From: Neoechinorhynchus agilis
Taxonomy: Eukaryota; Acanthocephala
NCBI GenBank assembly: GCA_051530055.1
Contig: JBMGUZ010000040.1
Span: forward strand, 1 to 24,654
DNA: 24,654 nucleotides
Direction: 5' to 3'
Shown: piece after piece, positions 1 to 11,049 of the stretch
Layout of the letters: the number at the start of each line of letters is the position of its first letter
Numbering within the stretch: position 1 is the first letter of the stretch
The notes under the pieces: generated by a model
Seen by the model: the letters and a program-made list of their open reading frames with translations, nothing else
Databases searched by the model: none
What the model was told of the DNA's origin: nothing
Made by a program: the position numbers and the translations under genes

Positions 1-243
1 GATCGAAATTTCTGATGACGTCATCGAGATTTTGGATGACGTCATCCAAATTTTTTATGACGTCATGGAAATTTTTATGACGTCATCGAGATTTTTAATG
101 ACGTAATCGAGATTTTTGATGACGTCATCGAGATTTTTGATGACGTCATCGAGATTTTTTATGACGTCATGGAAATTTTTTTGACGTCATCGAAATTTTT
201 AATGACGTCATCGAGATTTTTGATGACGTCATCGAGATTTTTG

Positions 244-402
244 ATGACGTCATCGAGATTTTGGATGACGTCATCGAAACTTTTGATGACGTCATCGAGA
301 TTTTGGATGACGTCATCGAGATTTTTGATGACGTCATCGAGATTTTGGATGACGTCATCGAGATTTTTGATGACGTCATCGAGATTTTGGATGACGTCAT
401 CC
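244..402 (+). repeat. 42-bp alternating dimer sub-array
   Basis: The last spacer base alternates T and G, giving GG doublets at 263, 305, 347 and 389, exactly 42 bp apart. This is a dimeric higher-order unit inside the 21-bp array. Homologous dimers occur at about 14570-14690 (GG at 14588, 14630, 14672) and partly at 20060-20160. Confidence 0.85.
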
Positions 403-1130
403 AAATTTTTGATGACGTCATCAAGATTTTTATGACGTCATCGAGATTTTTGATGACGTCATCGAGATTTTTGATGACGTCATCGAAATTTTGATGACGT
501 CATCGAGATTTTTGATGACGTCATCGAAATTTTTGATGACGTCATCGAGATTTTTGATGACGTATCCAAATTTTTGATGACGTCATCGAGATTTTTGATG
601 ACGTCATCGAGATTTTTATGACGTCATCGAGATTTTTGATGACGTCATCTAGATTTTTGATGACGTCATCGAGATTTTTGATGACGTCATCGAGATTTTT
701 GATGACGTCATCGAGATTTTTGATGACATCATCGAGATTTTTATGACGTCATCGAGATTTTTGATGACGTCATCGAGATTTTTATGACGTCATCTAGATT
801 TTTTATGACGTCATCGAGATTTTTGATAACGTCATCGAGATTTTTGATGACGTCATCGAGATTTTTGGTGACGTCATCGAGATTTTTAATGACGTCATGG
901 AAATTTTTGATGACGTCATCGAAATTTTTGATGACGTCATCGAGATTTTTATGACGTCATGGATATTTTTGATGACGTCATCGAAATTTTTGATGACGTA
1001 ATCCCAATTTTTGATGACGTCATCGAGATTTTTATGACATCATCGAAATTTTAGATGACGTCATCGAGATTTTCGATGACGTCATCGAGATTTTTGATGA
1101 CGTAATCTATATTTTTTATGACGTCATCGA
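260..1130 (+). repeat. Diverged segmental copy 1 (offset 14.3 kb)
   Basis: Matches about 14555-15490 at an offset that drifts from 14,283 to 14,354 bp. It starts with an alternating 42-bp dimer (spacers GAGATTTTT and GAGATTTTG) ending in CCAAATTTTTGATG..CAAGATTTTTATG. It continues through GATAACGTCATCG, GGTGACGTCATCG, TTAATGACGTCATGG and GTCATGGATATTTTT, and ends with GTAATCTATATTTT. The middle (about 500-790) has diverged with monomer gains and losses. Confidence 0.75.
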
Positions 1131-1395
1131 AATTTTTTGATGACGTCATCGAGATTTTTGATGACGTCATCGAGATTTTTGATGACGTCATCGAAATTTT
1201 TGATGACGTCATCGAGATTTTTGATGACGTCATCGAGATTTTTGATTACGTAATCCAAATTTTTGATTACGTCATCGAGATTTTTGATGACGTCATCGAG
1301 ATTTTTGATGACGTCATCGAGATTTTTTTGATGACGTCATCTAGATTTTTGACTACGTCATCGAGATTTTTGAGTACGTCATCGAAATTTTGTAT
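980..1395 (+). repeat. Higher-order copy, left member of a 1.07-kb tandem pair
   Basis: Shares a run of private variants with 2046-2482 at an offset of 1,067 bp: GTAATCCCAATTTTT, GACATCATCGAAATTTTAG, GAGATTTTCGATGACG, GTAATCTATATTTTTTATG, then a GATTACGTAATC palindrome and the GACTACG..GAGTACG pair. The right copy has one additional 21-bp monomer before the palindrome, so the offset rises to 1,088 bp (1244 versus 2332). A third, more diverged version of the first part lies at about 15340-15530. Confidence 0.85.
1244..1255. promoter_or_regulatory. Variant palindromic core GATTACGTAATC (TTACGTAA octamer), first of 13
   Basis: Symmetric double change of the core: G to T on the left and C to A on the right, so the 12-mer stays a perfect palindrome. 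TTACGTAA is a C/EBP- and PAR/NFIL3-type bZIP site, in contrast to the CRE octamer elsewhere. The octamer is seen starting from cores at 1244, 2332, 2953, 4497, 6376, 7346, 11944, 14839, 17461, 18452, 20313, 21683 and 21893. Flanks vary (GGTTACGTAATC at 2953, 4497, 7346, 18452; TATTACGTAATC at 11944; degenerate 3' flank at 21893). Half-changed GATGACGTAATC precedes CCAAA at 1810 and 4120. Binding is not shown by the sequence; these may simply be higher-order landmarks. Confidence 0.6.
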
Positions 1396-1495
1396 GACGT
1401 CATCGAGATTTTTATGACGTCATCGATATTTTTGATGACGTCATGGAAATTTTTTTGACGTCATCGAGATTTTTGATGACGTCATCGAGATTTTT

Positions 1496-1521
1496 GATGA
1501 CGTCATCGAGATGACGTCATC
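1496..1521. other. 26-bp inverted repeat in family A (loop CGAG)
   Basis: Loss of most of one spacer brings two cores together with arms GATGACGTCAT and ATGACGTCATC around CGAG. The geometry is identical to the recurring inverted repeat of family B, whose loop is CGCC. Confidence 0.8.
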
Positions 1522-1714
1522 GAGATTTTTGATGACGTCATCGAAATTTTTGATGACGTCATCGAGATTTTTGATGACGTCATCGAGATTTTGATGACGT
1601 CATCGAATTTTGATGACGTCATCGAGATTTTGATGACGTCATCGAGATTTTTGATGACGTCATCGAAATTTTTGATGACGTCATCAAGATTTTTATGACG
1701 TCATCGAGATTTTT

Positions 1715-1740
1715 GATGACGTCATCGAAATGACGTCATC
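1715..1740. other. 26-bp inverted repeat in family A (loop CGAA)
   Basis: Second case in block A1 of the 11-4-11 inverted repeat, here with loop CGAA. It shows that the truncated 16-mer of family B can arise within family A. Confidence 0.8.
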
Positions 1741-2045
1741 GAAATTTTGATGACGTCATCGAATTTTTGATGACGTCATCGAAATTTTTGATGACGTCAT
1801 CGGGATTTTGATGACGTAATCCAAATTTTTGATGACGTCATCGAGATTTTTGATGACGTCATCGAGATTTTTTATGACGTCATCGAGATTTTTGATGACG
1901 TCATCGATTTTTGATGACGTCATCAGATTTTTGATGACGTCATCGAGATTTTTGATGACGTCATCGAGATTTTTGATGACGTCATCGAAATTTTTGATGA
2001 CGTCATCGAGATTTTTATGACGTCATCGATATTTTTGATGACGTC

Positions 2046-2482
2046 ATCGAAATTTTTGATGACGTAATCCCAATTTTTGATGACGTCATCGAGATTTTTT
2101 ATGACATCATCGAAATTTTAGATGACGTCATCGAGATTTTCGATGACGTCATCGAGATTTTTGATGACGTAATCTATATTTTTTATGACGTCATCGAAAT
2201 TTTTTGATGACGTCATCGAGATTTTTGATGACGTCATCGAAATTTTTGATGACGTCATCGAAATTTTTGATGACGTCATCGAAATTTTTGATGACGTCAT
2301 CGAGATTTTTGATGACGTCATCGGGATTTTTGATTACGTAATCCAAATTTTTGATTACGTCATCGAGATTTTTGATGACGTCATCGAGATTTTTGATGAC
2401 GTCATCGAGATTTTTTTGATGACGTCATCTAGATTTTTGACTACGTCATCGAGATTTTTGAGTACGTCATCGAAATTTTATG
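2046..2482 (+). repeat. Higher-order copy, right member of a 1.07-kb tandem pair
   Basis: Counterpart of 980-1395 with the same ordered variants plus one extra 21-bp monomer. It is followed by an unusual junction at 2540-2590, where cores are shortened to GATACG, including a unique 16-bp palindrome. Confidence 0.85.
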
Positions 2483-2557
2483 ACGTCATCGAGATTTTTA
2501 TGACGTCATCGAAATTTTTGATGACGTCATGGAAATTTTTGATGACGTCATCGGATT

Positions 2558-2573
2558 TTTGATACGTATCAAA
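2558..2573. other. Unique 16-bp palindrome with shortened core
   Basis: TTTGATACGTATCAAA is perfectly self-complementary and occurs only here. It lies in a short irregular patch (2540-2590) where cores lose bases (GATACG instead of GATGACG), directly right of the 1.07-kb duplicated segment. It may mark a recombination or repair junction. Confidence 0.7.
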
Positions 2574-3714
2574 TTTTTGATACGTCATCGAGATTTTTGA
2601 TGACGTCATCGAGATTTTTGATGACGTCATCGAGATTTTTGATGACGTCATCGAGATTTTTGATTACGTCATCGAGATTTTTGATTACGTCATCGAAATT
2701 TTTTATGACGTCATCGAGATTTTATGACGTCATCGATATTTTTGATGACGTCATGGAAATTTTTGATGACGTCATCCCAATTTTGATGACGTCATCGAGA
2801 TTTTTTATGACGTCATCGAAATTTTTGATGACGTCATCGAGATTTTTGATGACGTGATCGAAATTTCTGATGACGTCATCGAGATTTTGGATGACGTCAT
2901 CGAAATTTTTGACGACGTCATCGAGATTTTTCATGACGTCATCGGGATTTTTGGTTACGTAATCCAAATTTTTGATTACGTCATCGAGATTTTTGATGAC
3001 GTCATCGAGATTTTTGATGACGTCATCGAGATTTTTTTGATGACGTCATCCTGATTTTTGACTACGTCATCGAGATTTTTGAGTACGTCATCGAGATTTT
3101 TATGACGTCATCGATATTTTTGATGACGTCATGGAAATTTTTGATGACGTCATCGAGATTTTTGATGACGTCATCGAAATTTTTGATGACGTCATCGAGA
3201 TTTTTGATGACGTCATCGAAATTTCTGATGACGTCATCGAGATTTTTGATGACGTCATCCAAATTTTTTCTGACGTCATCAAGATTTTTTATGACGTCAT
3301 CGAGATTTTTGATGACGTCATCTAGATTTTTGATGACGTCATCGGGATTTTTGATGACGTGATCGAAATTTTTGATGACGTCATCGAGATTTTTGATGAC
3401 GTCATGGAGATTTTGGATGACGTCATCGAGATTTTTGATGACGTCATCCAAATTTTTTTGACGTCATCAAGATTTGATGACGTCATCGAGATTTTTCATG
3501 ACGTCATCGAAATTTTTGATGGCGTCATCGAGATTTTTGATTACGTCATCGAGATTTTTGATGACGTCATCTAGATTTTTGATGACGTCATCAAGATTTT
3601 GGATGACGTCATCGAGATTTTTGATGACGTCATCGAGATTTTTGATGACGTCATCCAAATTTTTGATGACGTGATCAAGATTTTTGATGACGTCATCGAG
3701 ATTTTTATGACGTC

Positions 3715-4010
3715 ATCGAGATTTTTGATGACGTCATCGAGATTTTTGATGACGTCATCGAGATTTTTGATGACGTCATCGAGATTTTTGATGACGTCAT
3801 CGAGATTTTTGATGACGTCATCGAGATTTTTGATGACGTCATCGAGATTTTTGATGACGTCATCGAAATTTTTGATGACGTCATCGAGATTTTTGATGAC
3901 GTCATCGAAATTTTTGATGACGTCATCGAGATTTTTGATGACGTCATCGAGATTTTTGATGACGTCATCGAGATTTTTGATGACGTCATCGAAATTTTTT
4001 GATGACGTCA
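3715..4010 (+). repeat. Most homogeneous run of 21-bp monomers
   Basis: About 14 consecutive monomers follow the consensus core and spacer with only GAGA/GAAA alternation at the spacer start. This is the cleanest family-A stretch seen and the best source for the monomer consensus. A similar clean run lies at about 19140-19350, interrupted by one GACTTCATCG and one CATCTAG monomer. Confidence 0.85.
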
Positions 4011-6375
4011 TCGAGATTTTTGATGACGTCATCGAAATTTTGATGACGTCATCGAGATGATGACGTCATCGAATTTTTGATGACGTCATCGAGATTTTTG
4101 ATGACGTCATCGAATTTTTGATGACGTAATCCAAATTTTTGATTACGTCATCGAGATTTTTGAATGACGTCATCGAGATTTTGATGACGTCATCGAGATT
4201 TTTGATGACGTCATCGAGATTTTTGAGTACGTCATCGAAATTTTGTATGACGTCATCGAGATTTTTATGACGTCATCGATATTTTTGATGACGTCATGGA
4301 AATTTTTGATGACGTCATCCCAATTTTTGATGACGTCATCGAGATTTTTTATGACATCATCGAAATTTTTGATGACGTCATCGAGATTTTTGATGACGTG
4401 ATCGAAATTTCTGATGACGTCATCGAGATTTTTGATGACGTCATCGAAATTTTTGACGACGTCATCGAGATTTTTCATGACGTCATCGGGATTTTTGGTT
4501 ACGTAATCCAAATTTTTGATTACGTCATCGAGATTTTTGATGACGTCATCGAGATTTTTGATGACGTCATCGAGATTTTTTTGATGACGTCATCTAGATT
4601 TTTGACTACGTCATCGAGATTTTTGAGTACGTCATCGAGATTTTTATGACGTCATCGATATTTTTGATGACGTCATGGAAATTTTTGATGACGTCATCCC
4701 AATTTTTGATGACGTCATCGAGATTTTTGATGACATCATCGAAATTTTTGATGACGTCATCGAGAATTTTGATGACGTGATCGAAATTTCTGATGACGTC
4801 ATCGAGATTTTTGATGACGTCATCGAGATTTTTGATGACGTCATCCAAATTTTTTCTGACGTCATCAAGATTTTTGATGACGTCATCGAAATTTTTATGA
4901 CGTCATCGAGATTTTTGATGACGTCATCTAGATTTTTGATGACGTCATCGGGATTTTTGATGACGTCATCGAAATTTTTGATGACGTCATCGAGATTTTT
5001 GATGACGTCATCGAGATTTTTGATGACGTCATCGAGATTTTTGATGACGTCATCGAAATTTTTGATGACGTCATCAAGATTTGATGACGTCATCGAGATT
5101 TTTGATGACGTCATCGAAATTTTTGATGACGTCATCGAGATTTTTGATTACGTCATCGAGATTTTTGATGACGTCATCTAGATTTTTGATGACGTCATCG
5201 AGATTTTTGATGACGTCATCGAAATTTTTGATGACGTCATCGAGATTTTTGATGACGTCATCGAAATTTTTGATGACGTGATCAAGATTTTTGATGACGT
5301 CATCGAGATTTTTATGACGTCATCGAGATTTTTGATGACGTCATCGAGATTTTTGATGACGTCATCGAGATTTTTGATGACGTCATCGAGATTTTTGATG
5401 ATGTCGAGATTTTTGATGATGTCATCGAGATTTTTGATGGCGTCATCGAGATTTTTGATGACGTCATCGAGATTTTTATGACGTCATCGATATTTTTGAT
5501 GACGTCATCGAAATTTTTGATGACGTCATCGAAATTTTTGATGACGTCATCGAGATTTTTGATGACATCATCGAAATTTTTGATGACGTCATCGAGATTT
5601 TTGATGACGTCATCGAGATTTTTGATGACGTAATCTATATTTTTGATGACGTCATCGAAATTTTTTGATGACGTCATCGAGATTTTTGATGACGCCATCG
5701 AAATTTTTGATGATGTCATCGAGATTTTTGATGACGTCATCATAATTTTTGATGACGTCATCGAGATTTTTGATGACGTCATCGGAATTTTTGATGACGT
5801 CATCCAAATTTTGATGACGTCATCGAGATTTTATATGACGTCATCGAGATTTTTGAGGAAGTCATCTAGATTTTTGATGACGTCATCAGAATTTTTGATG
5901 ACGTGATCGAAATTTGTGATTACGTCATCGAGATTTTTGATGACGTCATGGAGATTTTGGATGACGTCATCGAGATTTTTGATGACGTCATCCAAATTTT
6001 TGATGACGTCATCAAGATTTGATGACGTTATCGAGATTTTTCATGACGTCATCGAAATTTTTGATGACGTCATCGAGATTTTTGATGACGTCATCGAGAT
6101 TTTTGATGACGTCATCGAGATTTTTGATGACGTCATCGAGATTTTTGATGACGTCATCGAGATTTTTGATGACGTCATCAAAATTTTTGATGACGTCATC
6201 AAGATTTTTGATGACGTCATCGAGATTTTTATGACGTCATCGAGATTTTTGATGACGTCATCGAGAATTTGATGACGTCATCGAAATTTTTGATGACGTC
6301 ATCGAGATTTTTGATGACGTCATCGAAATTTTTGATGACGTCATCGCGATTTTTGATGACGTCATCGGGATTTTT

Positions 6376-7705
6376 GATTACGTAATCCAAATTTTTGATG
6401 ACGTCATCGAGATTTTTGATGACGTCATCGAAATTTTTGATGACGTCATCGAGATTTTTTGATGACGTTATCGAGATTTTTTTGATGACGTCATCTAGAT
6501 TTTTGATGACGTCATCGAGATTTTTGATGACATCATCGAGATTTTTGATGACGTCATCGAGATTTTTTATGACCTCATCGAGATTTTTGATGACGTCAAC
6601 GAGATTTCTGATGACGTCATCGAGATTTTTTTGATGACGTCATCTAGATTTTGATGACGTCATCGAGATTTTTGATGACGTCATCGGGATTTTTGAATAC
6701 GTCATCAAGTTTTTTTTGATGACGTCATCTAGATTTTGATGACGTCATCGAGATTTTTTATGACGTCATCTAGATTTTGATGACGTCATCGAGATTTTTG
6801 ATGACGTCATCGAGATTTTTTTTGATGACGTCGTCTAGATTTTGATGACGTCATCGAGATTTTTGATGAAGTCATCGAGATTTTTTATGACGTCATCAAG
6901 ATTTTTGATGACGTCATCGAGATTTTTGATGACGTCATCGAGATTTTTTATGACGTCATGGAAATTTTTATGACGTCATCGAGATTTTTGATGACGTGAT
7001 CGAAATTTGTGATGACGTCATCGAAATTTTTGATGACGCCATCGAAATTTTTGATGACGGCATCGAGATTTTCTATGACGTCATGGAGATTTTAATGACG
7101 TCATCGAAATTTTTGATGACGTCATCGAGATTTTTGATGACGCCATCGAAATTTTTGATGATGTCATCGAGATTTTTGGTGACGTCATCGAAATTTTTGA
7201 TGACGTCATCGAGATTTTTGATTACGTGATAGAAATTTTTGATGACGTCATCGAGATTTTTGATGACGTCATCAAAATATCTTATGACGTCATCGAAATT
7301 TTTGATGACGTCATCGAGATTTTTGATGACGTCATCGGGATTTTTGGTTACGTAATCCAAATTTTTGATTACGTCATCGAGATTTTTGATGACGTCATCG
7401 AGATTTTTGATGACGTCATCGAGATTTTTTTGATGACGTCATCTGGATTTTTGACTACGTCATCGAGATTTTTGAGTACGTCATCGAAATTTTTTATGAC
7501 GTCATCGAGATTTTTAATACGTCATCGATATTTTTGATGACGTCATGGAAATTTTTGATGACGTCATCCCAATTTTTGATGAAGTCATCGAGATTTTTGA
7601 TGACATCATCGAAATTTTTGATGACGTCATCGAGATTTTTGATGACGTGATCGAAATTTCTGATGACGTCATCGAGATAATTGATGACGTCATCCAAATT
7701 TTTTC
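6376..7705 (+). repeat. Segmental copy 1 (offset 11.1 kb)
   Basis: Nearly identical by eye to 17461-18811. Shared oddities in the same order include the GACCTCATCG and GTCAACGAG cores, GAATACGTCATCAAG followed by eight Ts, GACGTCGTCTAG, GACGGCATCGAG, GATAGAAATT, CAAAATATCTTATG and GGTTACGTAATC. The only length difference noted is one 21-bp monomer, present only in copy 2. A few substitutions appear near the right end (GAGATAATTG versus GAGATTTTTG). More diverged homology extends left to about 5601. The similarity points to a recent duplication or gene conversion. Confidence 0.9.
6600..6850 (+). repeat. CTAG-rich, long-T-tract sub-array
   Basis: Monomers with GTCATCTAG cores and spacers shortened to ATTTTG alternate with monomers carrying seven or eight Ts. 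Includes GAATACGTCATCAAG and GACGTCGTCTAG variants. Copies lie at about 17720-17955 (part of the 11.1-kb duplication) and, rearranged, at about 20400-20660. Confidence 0.75.
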
Positions 7706-7714
7706 TGACGTCAT

Positions 7715-9021
7715 CAAGGTTTTTGATGACGTCATCTAGATTTTTGATGACGTCATCGGGATTTTTGATGACGTGATCGAAATTTGTGATGACGTCATCG
7801 AGATTTTTGATGACGTCATGGAGATTTTGCATGACGTCATCGAGATTTTTGATGACGTCATCAAGATTTGATGACGTCATCGAGATTTTTCATGACGTCA
7901 TCGAAATTTTTGATGGCGTCATCGAGATTTTTGATCACGTCATCGAGATTTTTTATGACGTCATCTAGATTTTTGATGACGTCATCGAAATTTTTGATGA
8001 CGTCATCGCAACTTTTGATACGTCATCGACGTCATCGAGATTTTTGATGACGTCATCGAGATTTTGGATGACGTCATCGAAACTTTTGATGACGTCATCG
8101 AAATTTTTGATCACGCTATCGAAATTTTTGATTACGTCATCGAGATTTTTGATGACGTCATCGAGATTTTTGATGACGTCATCGAGATTTTTTTGATGAC
8201 GCCATCTAGATTTTTGACTACGTCATCGAGATTTTTGAGTACGTCATCGAAATTTTAGATGACGTCATCGAGATTTTTATGACGTCATCGAGATTTTTGA
8301 TGACGTCATAGAGAATTTGAATACGCCATCAAAATATTTGATGACGTCATCGAAATTTTTGATGACGTCATCGAGATTTTTGATGACGTCATCGAAATTT
8401 TTGATGACGTCATCGAGATTTTTGATGACGTCATCGAGATTTTTGATGACGTCATCGAGATTTTTTTGATGACGTCATCTAGATTTTTGACTACGTCATC
8501 GAGATTTTTGAGTACGTCATCGAAATTTTGTATGACGTCATCGAGATTTTTATGACGTCATCGATATTTTTGATGACGTCATGGAAATTTTTGATGACGT
8601 CATCCCAATTTTTGATGACGTCATCAAATTTTTTGACGTCATCAATTTTTATGACGTCATAATTTTTATGACGCATCGAGATTTTTTATGACATCATCGA
8701 AATTTTTGATGACGTCATCGAGATTTTTGATGACGTGATCGAAATTTCTGATGACGTCATCGAGATTTTGGATGACGTCATCGAGATTTTTGATGACGTC
8801 ATCCAAATTTTTTCTGACGTCATCAAGATTTTTTATGACGTCATGGAAATTTTTATGACGACATCGAGATTTTTGATGACGTCATCTAGATTTTTGATGA
8901 CGTCATCGGGATTTTTGATGACGTCATCGGGATTTTTGATGACGTGATCGAAATTTGTGATGACGTCATCGAGATTTTTGATGACGTCATGGAGATTTTG
9001 GATGACGTCATCGAGATTTTT
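7715..9021 (+). repeat. Copy 1 of the A-end segment preceding a B block
   Basis: Homologous to about 11180-12510. The offset is 3,487-3,508 bp at the left, rises to 3,541 bp near 8491, and settles at exactly 3,489 bp across the A-to-B junction (9022 versus 12511). The differences are whole-monomer gains and losses plus a 52-bp shrunken-monomer cluster at 8614-8665 present only here. With B1 it forms a unit of about 3.4 kb that was duplicated as one piece. Confidence 0.85.
8614..8690 (+). repeat. Cluster of shrunken monomers
   Basis: Consecutive units lose bases from core and spacer (GACGTCATCAATTTTT, ATGACGTCATAATTTTT, ATGACGCATCGAG), giving units of about 16-20 bp. The homologous place in A2 (about 12150-12180) lacks some 52 bp of this, so the cluster arose or was lost after the 3.49-kb duplication. 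Confidence 0.75.
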
Positions 9022-11049
9022 GATGACGTCATCGCCATTTTTGATGACGTCATCGCCATGACGTCATCGTGAATTTTGATGACGTCATCGCCATGACGTC
9101 ATCGTGATTTTTGATGACGTCATCGCCATTTTTTATGACGTCATCGCCATGACGTCATCGTGATTTTTGATGACGTCATCGCCATTTTTGATGACGTCAT
9201 CGCCATTACGTCATCGTGATTTTTGATGACGTCATCGCCATGACGTCATCGTGATTTTTGATGACGTCATCGCCATTTTATATGACGTCATCGCCATGAC
9301 GTCATCGTGATTTTTTATGACGTCATCGCCATTTTTGATGACGTCATCGTGATTTTTGATGACGTCATCGCCATTTTTGATGACGTCATCGCCATGACGT
9401 CATCGTGATTTTTGATGACGTCATCGCCATTTTTGATGACGTCATCCCCATGACGCCATCGCGATTTTTGATGACGTCATCGCCATGACGTCATCGAGAT
9501 TTTTGATGACGTCATCGCCATTTTTGATTACGTCATCGCCATTTTTGATGACGTCATCGCGATTTTTGATTACGTCATCGCCATTTTTGATGACGTCATC
9601 GCCATGACGTCATCGTGATTTTTGATGACGTCATCGCCATTTTTGATGACGTCATCGCCATGACGTCATCGTGATTTTTGATGACGTCATCGCCATTTTT
9701 GATGACGTCATCGCCATGACGTCATCGTGATTTTTGATGACGTCATCGCCATTTTTGATGACGTCATCGCCATTTTTGATGACGTCATCGCCATGACGTC
9801 ATCGTGATTTTTGATGACGTCATCGCCATTTTTGATGACGTCATCGCCATGACGCCATCGCGATTTTTGATGACGTCATCGCCATGACGTCATCGTGATT
9901 TTTGATGACGTCATCGCCATTTTTGATGACGTCATCGCCATGACGTCATCGTGATTTTTTATGACGTCATCGCCATTTTTGATGACGTCATCGCCATGAC
10001 GTCATCGCGATTTTTGATGACGTCATCGCGATTTTTGATGACGTCATCGCCATTTTTGATGACGTCATCGCCATGACGTCATCGTGATTTTTGATGACGT
10101 CATCGCCATTTTTGATGACGTCATCGCCATGACGTCATCGTGATTTTTGATGACGTCATCGCCATTTTTGATGACGTCATCGCCATGACGTCATCGTGAT
10201 TTTTGATGACGTCATCGCCATGACGTCATCGTGATTTTTGATGACGTCATCGCCATTTTTGATGACGTCATCGCCATGACGTCATCGTGATTTTTGATGA
10301 CGTCATCGCCATGACGTCATCGTGATTTTTGATGACGTCATCGCCATTTTTGATGACGTCATCGCCATGACGTCATCGTGATTTTTGATGACGTCATCGC
10401 CATTTTTGATGACGTCATCGCCATGACGTCATCGTGATTTTTGAATACGTCATCGCCATGACGTCATCGTGATTTTTGATGACGTCATCGCCATTTTTGA
10501 TGACGTCATCGCCATGACGTCATCGTGATTTTTGATGACGTCATCGCCATTTTTGATGACGTCATCGCCATGACGTCATCGTGATTTTTGATGACGTCAT
10601 CGCCATTTTTGATGACGTCATCGCCATGACGTCATCGTGATTTTTGATGACGTCATCGCCATTTTTGATGACGTCATCGCCATGACGTCATCGTGATTTT
10701 TGATGACGTCATCGCCATTTTTGATGACGTCATCGCCATGACGTCATCGTGATTTTTGATGACGTCATCGCCATTTTTGATGACGTCATCGCCATGACGT
10801 CATCGTGATTTTTGATGACGTCATCGCCATTTTTGATGACGTCATCGCCATGACGTCATCGTGATTTTTGATGACGTCATCGCCATTTTTGATGACGTCA
10901 TCGCCATTTTTGAACGTCATCGTGATTTTTGATGACGTCATCGCCATTTTTGATGACGTCATCGCCATATACGTCATCGTTATTTTTGATGACGTCATCG
11001 CCATTTTTGATGACGTCATCCCATTTTTGATGAAGTCATCGCGATTTTT
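9022..11049 (+). repeat. Satellite block B1: 56-bp higher-order repeat
   Basis: Array of a trimeric unit: core + GCCATTTTT (21 bp), core + GCCA (16 bp), then TGACGTCATC + GTGATTTTT (19 bp), 56 bp in total and about 45% GC. It has the same polarity as family A. The left half (about 9022-10080) is irregular: units reduced to 35 bp by loss of the 21-mer, GATTACGTCATC cores near 9516-9580, and a CCCCATGACGCCATCGCG variant near 9447. The right half (about 10080-10900) is regular. The last units decay towards A2: GAACGTCATCGTG near 10913, CCATATACGTCATCGTT near 10968, and a transitional GATGAAGTCATCGCG monomer at 11028-11049. Each full unit holds an 11-bp inverted repeat with loop CGCC. Length corresponds to about 36 units. 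Confidence 0.96.

Larger units (their letters stand above)
1..9021 (+). repeat. Satellite block A1: 21-bp monomer array
   Basis: Head-to-tail array of a 21-bp monomer: 12-bp palindromic core GATGACGTCATC plus spacer GAGATTTTT (frequent variant GAAATTTTT). The consensus is 38% GC with two CpGs per unit. Length variants are common: 20-mers that lack the G before ATGACG, 22-24-mers with six to eight Ts, and short 14-19-mers. Core variants recur (GATGACGTGATC, GATGACGCCATC, GATGGCGTCATC, GATGACATCATC, GATTACGTCATC). Some occur in fixed order, which defines an irregular higher-order repeat of about 1 kb. Every spacer has its T-tract on the plus strand, so there is no inverted segment. The block starts inside a repeat at base 1 and ends at an abrupt junction with the 56-bp family. 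I see no gene in it; the open frames are heptad artefacts of the monomer. Confidence 0.97.

Noticed and set aside
9022-11049. CRISPR array
   Set aside because: The regular 12-bp repeats have short, nearly invariant spacers instead of unique ones, and there is no leader or cas gene.
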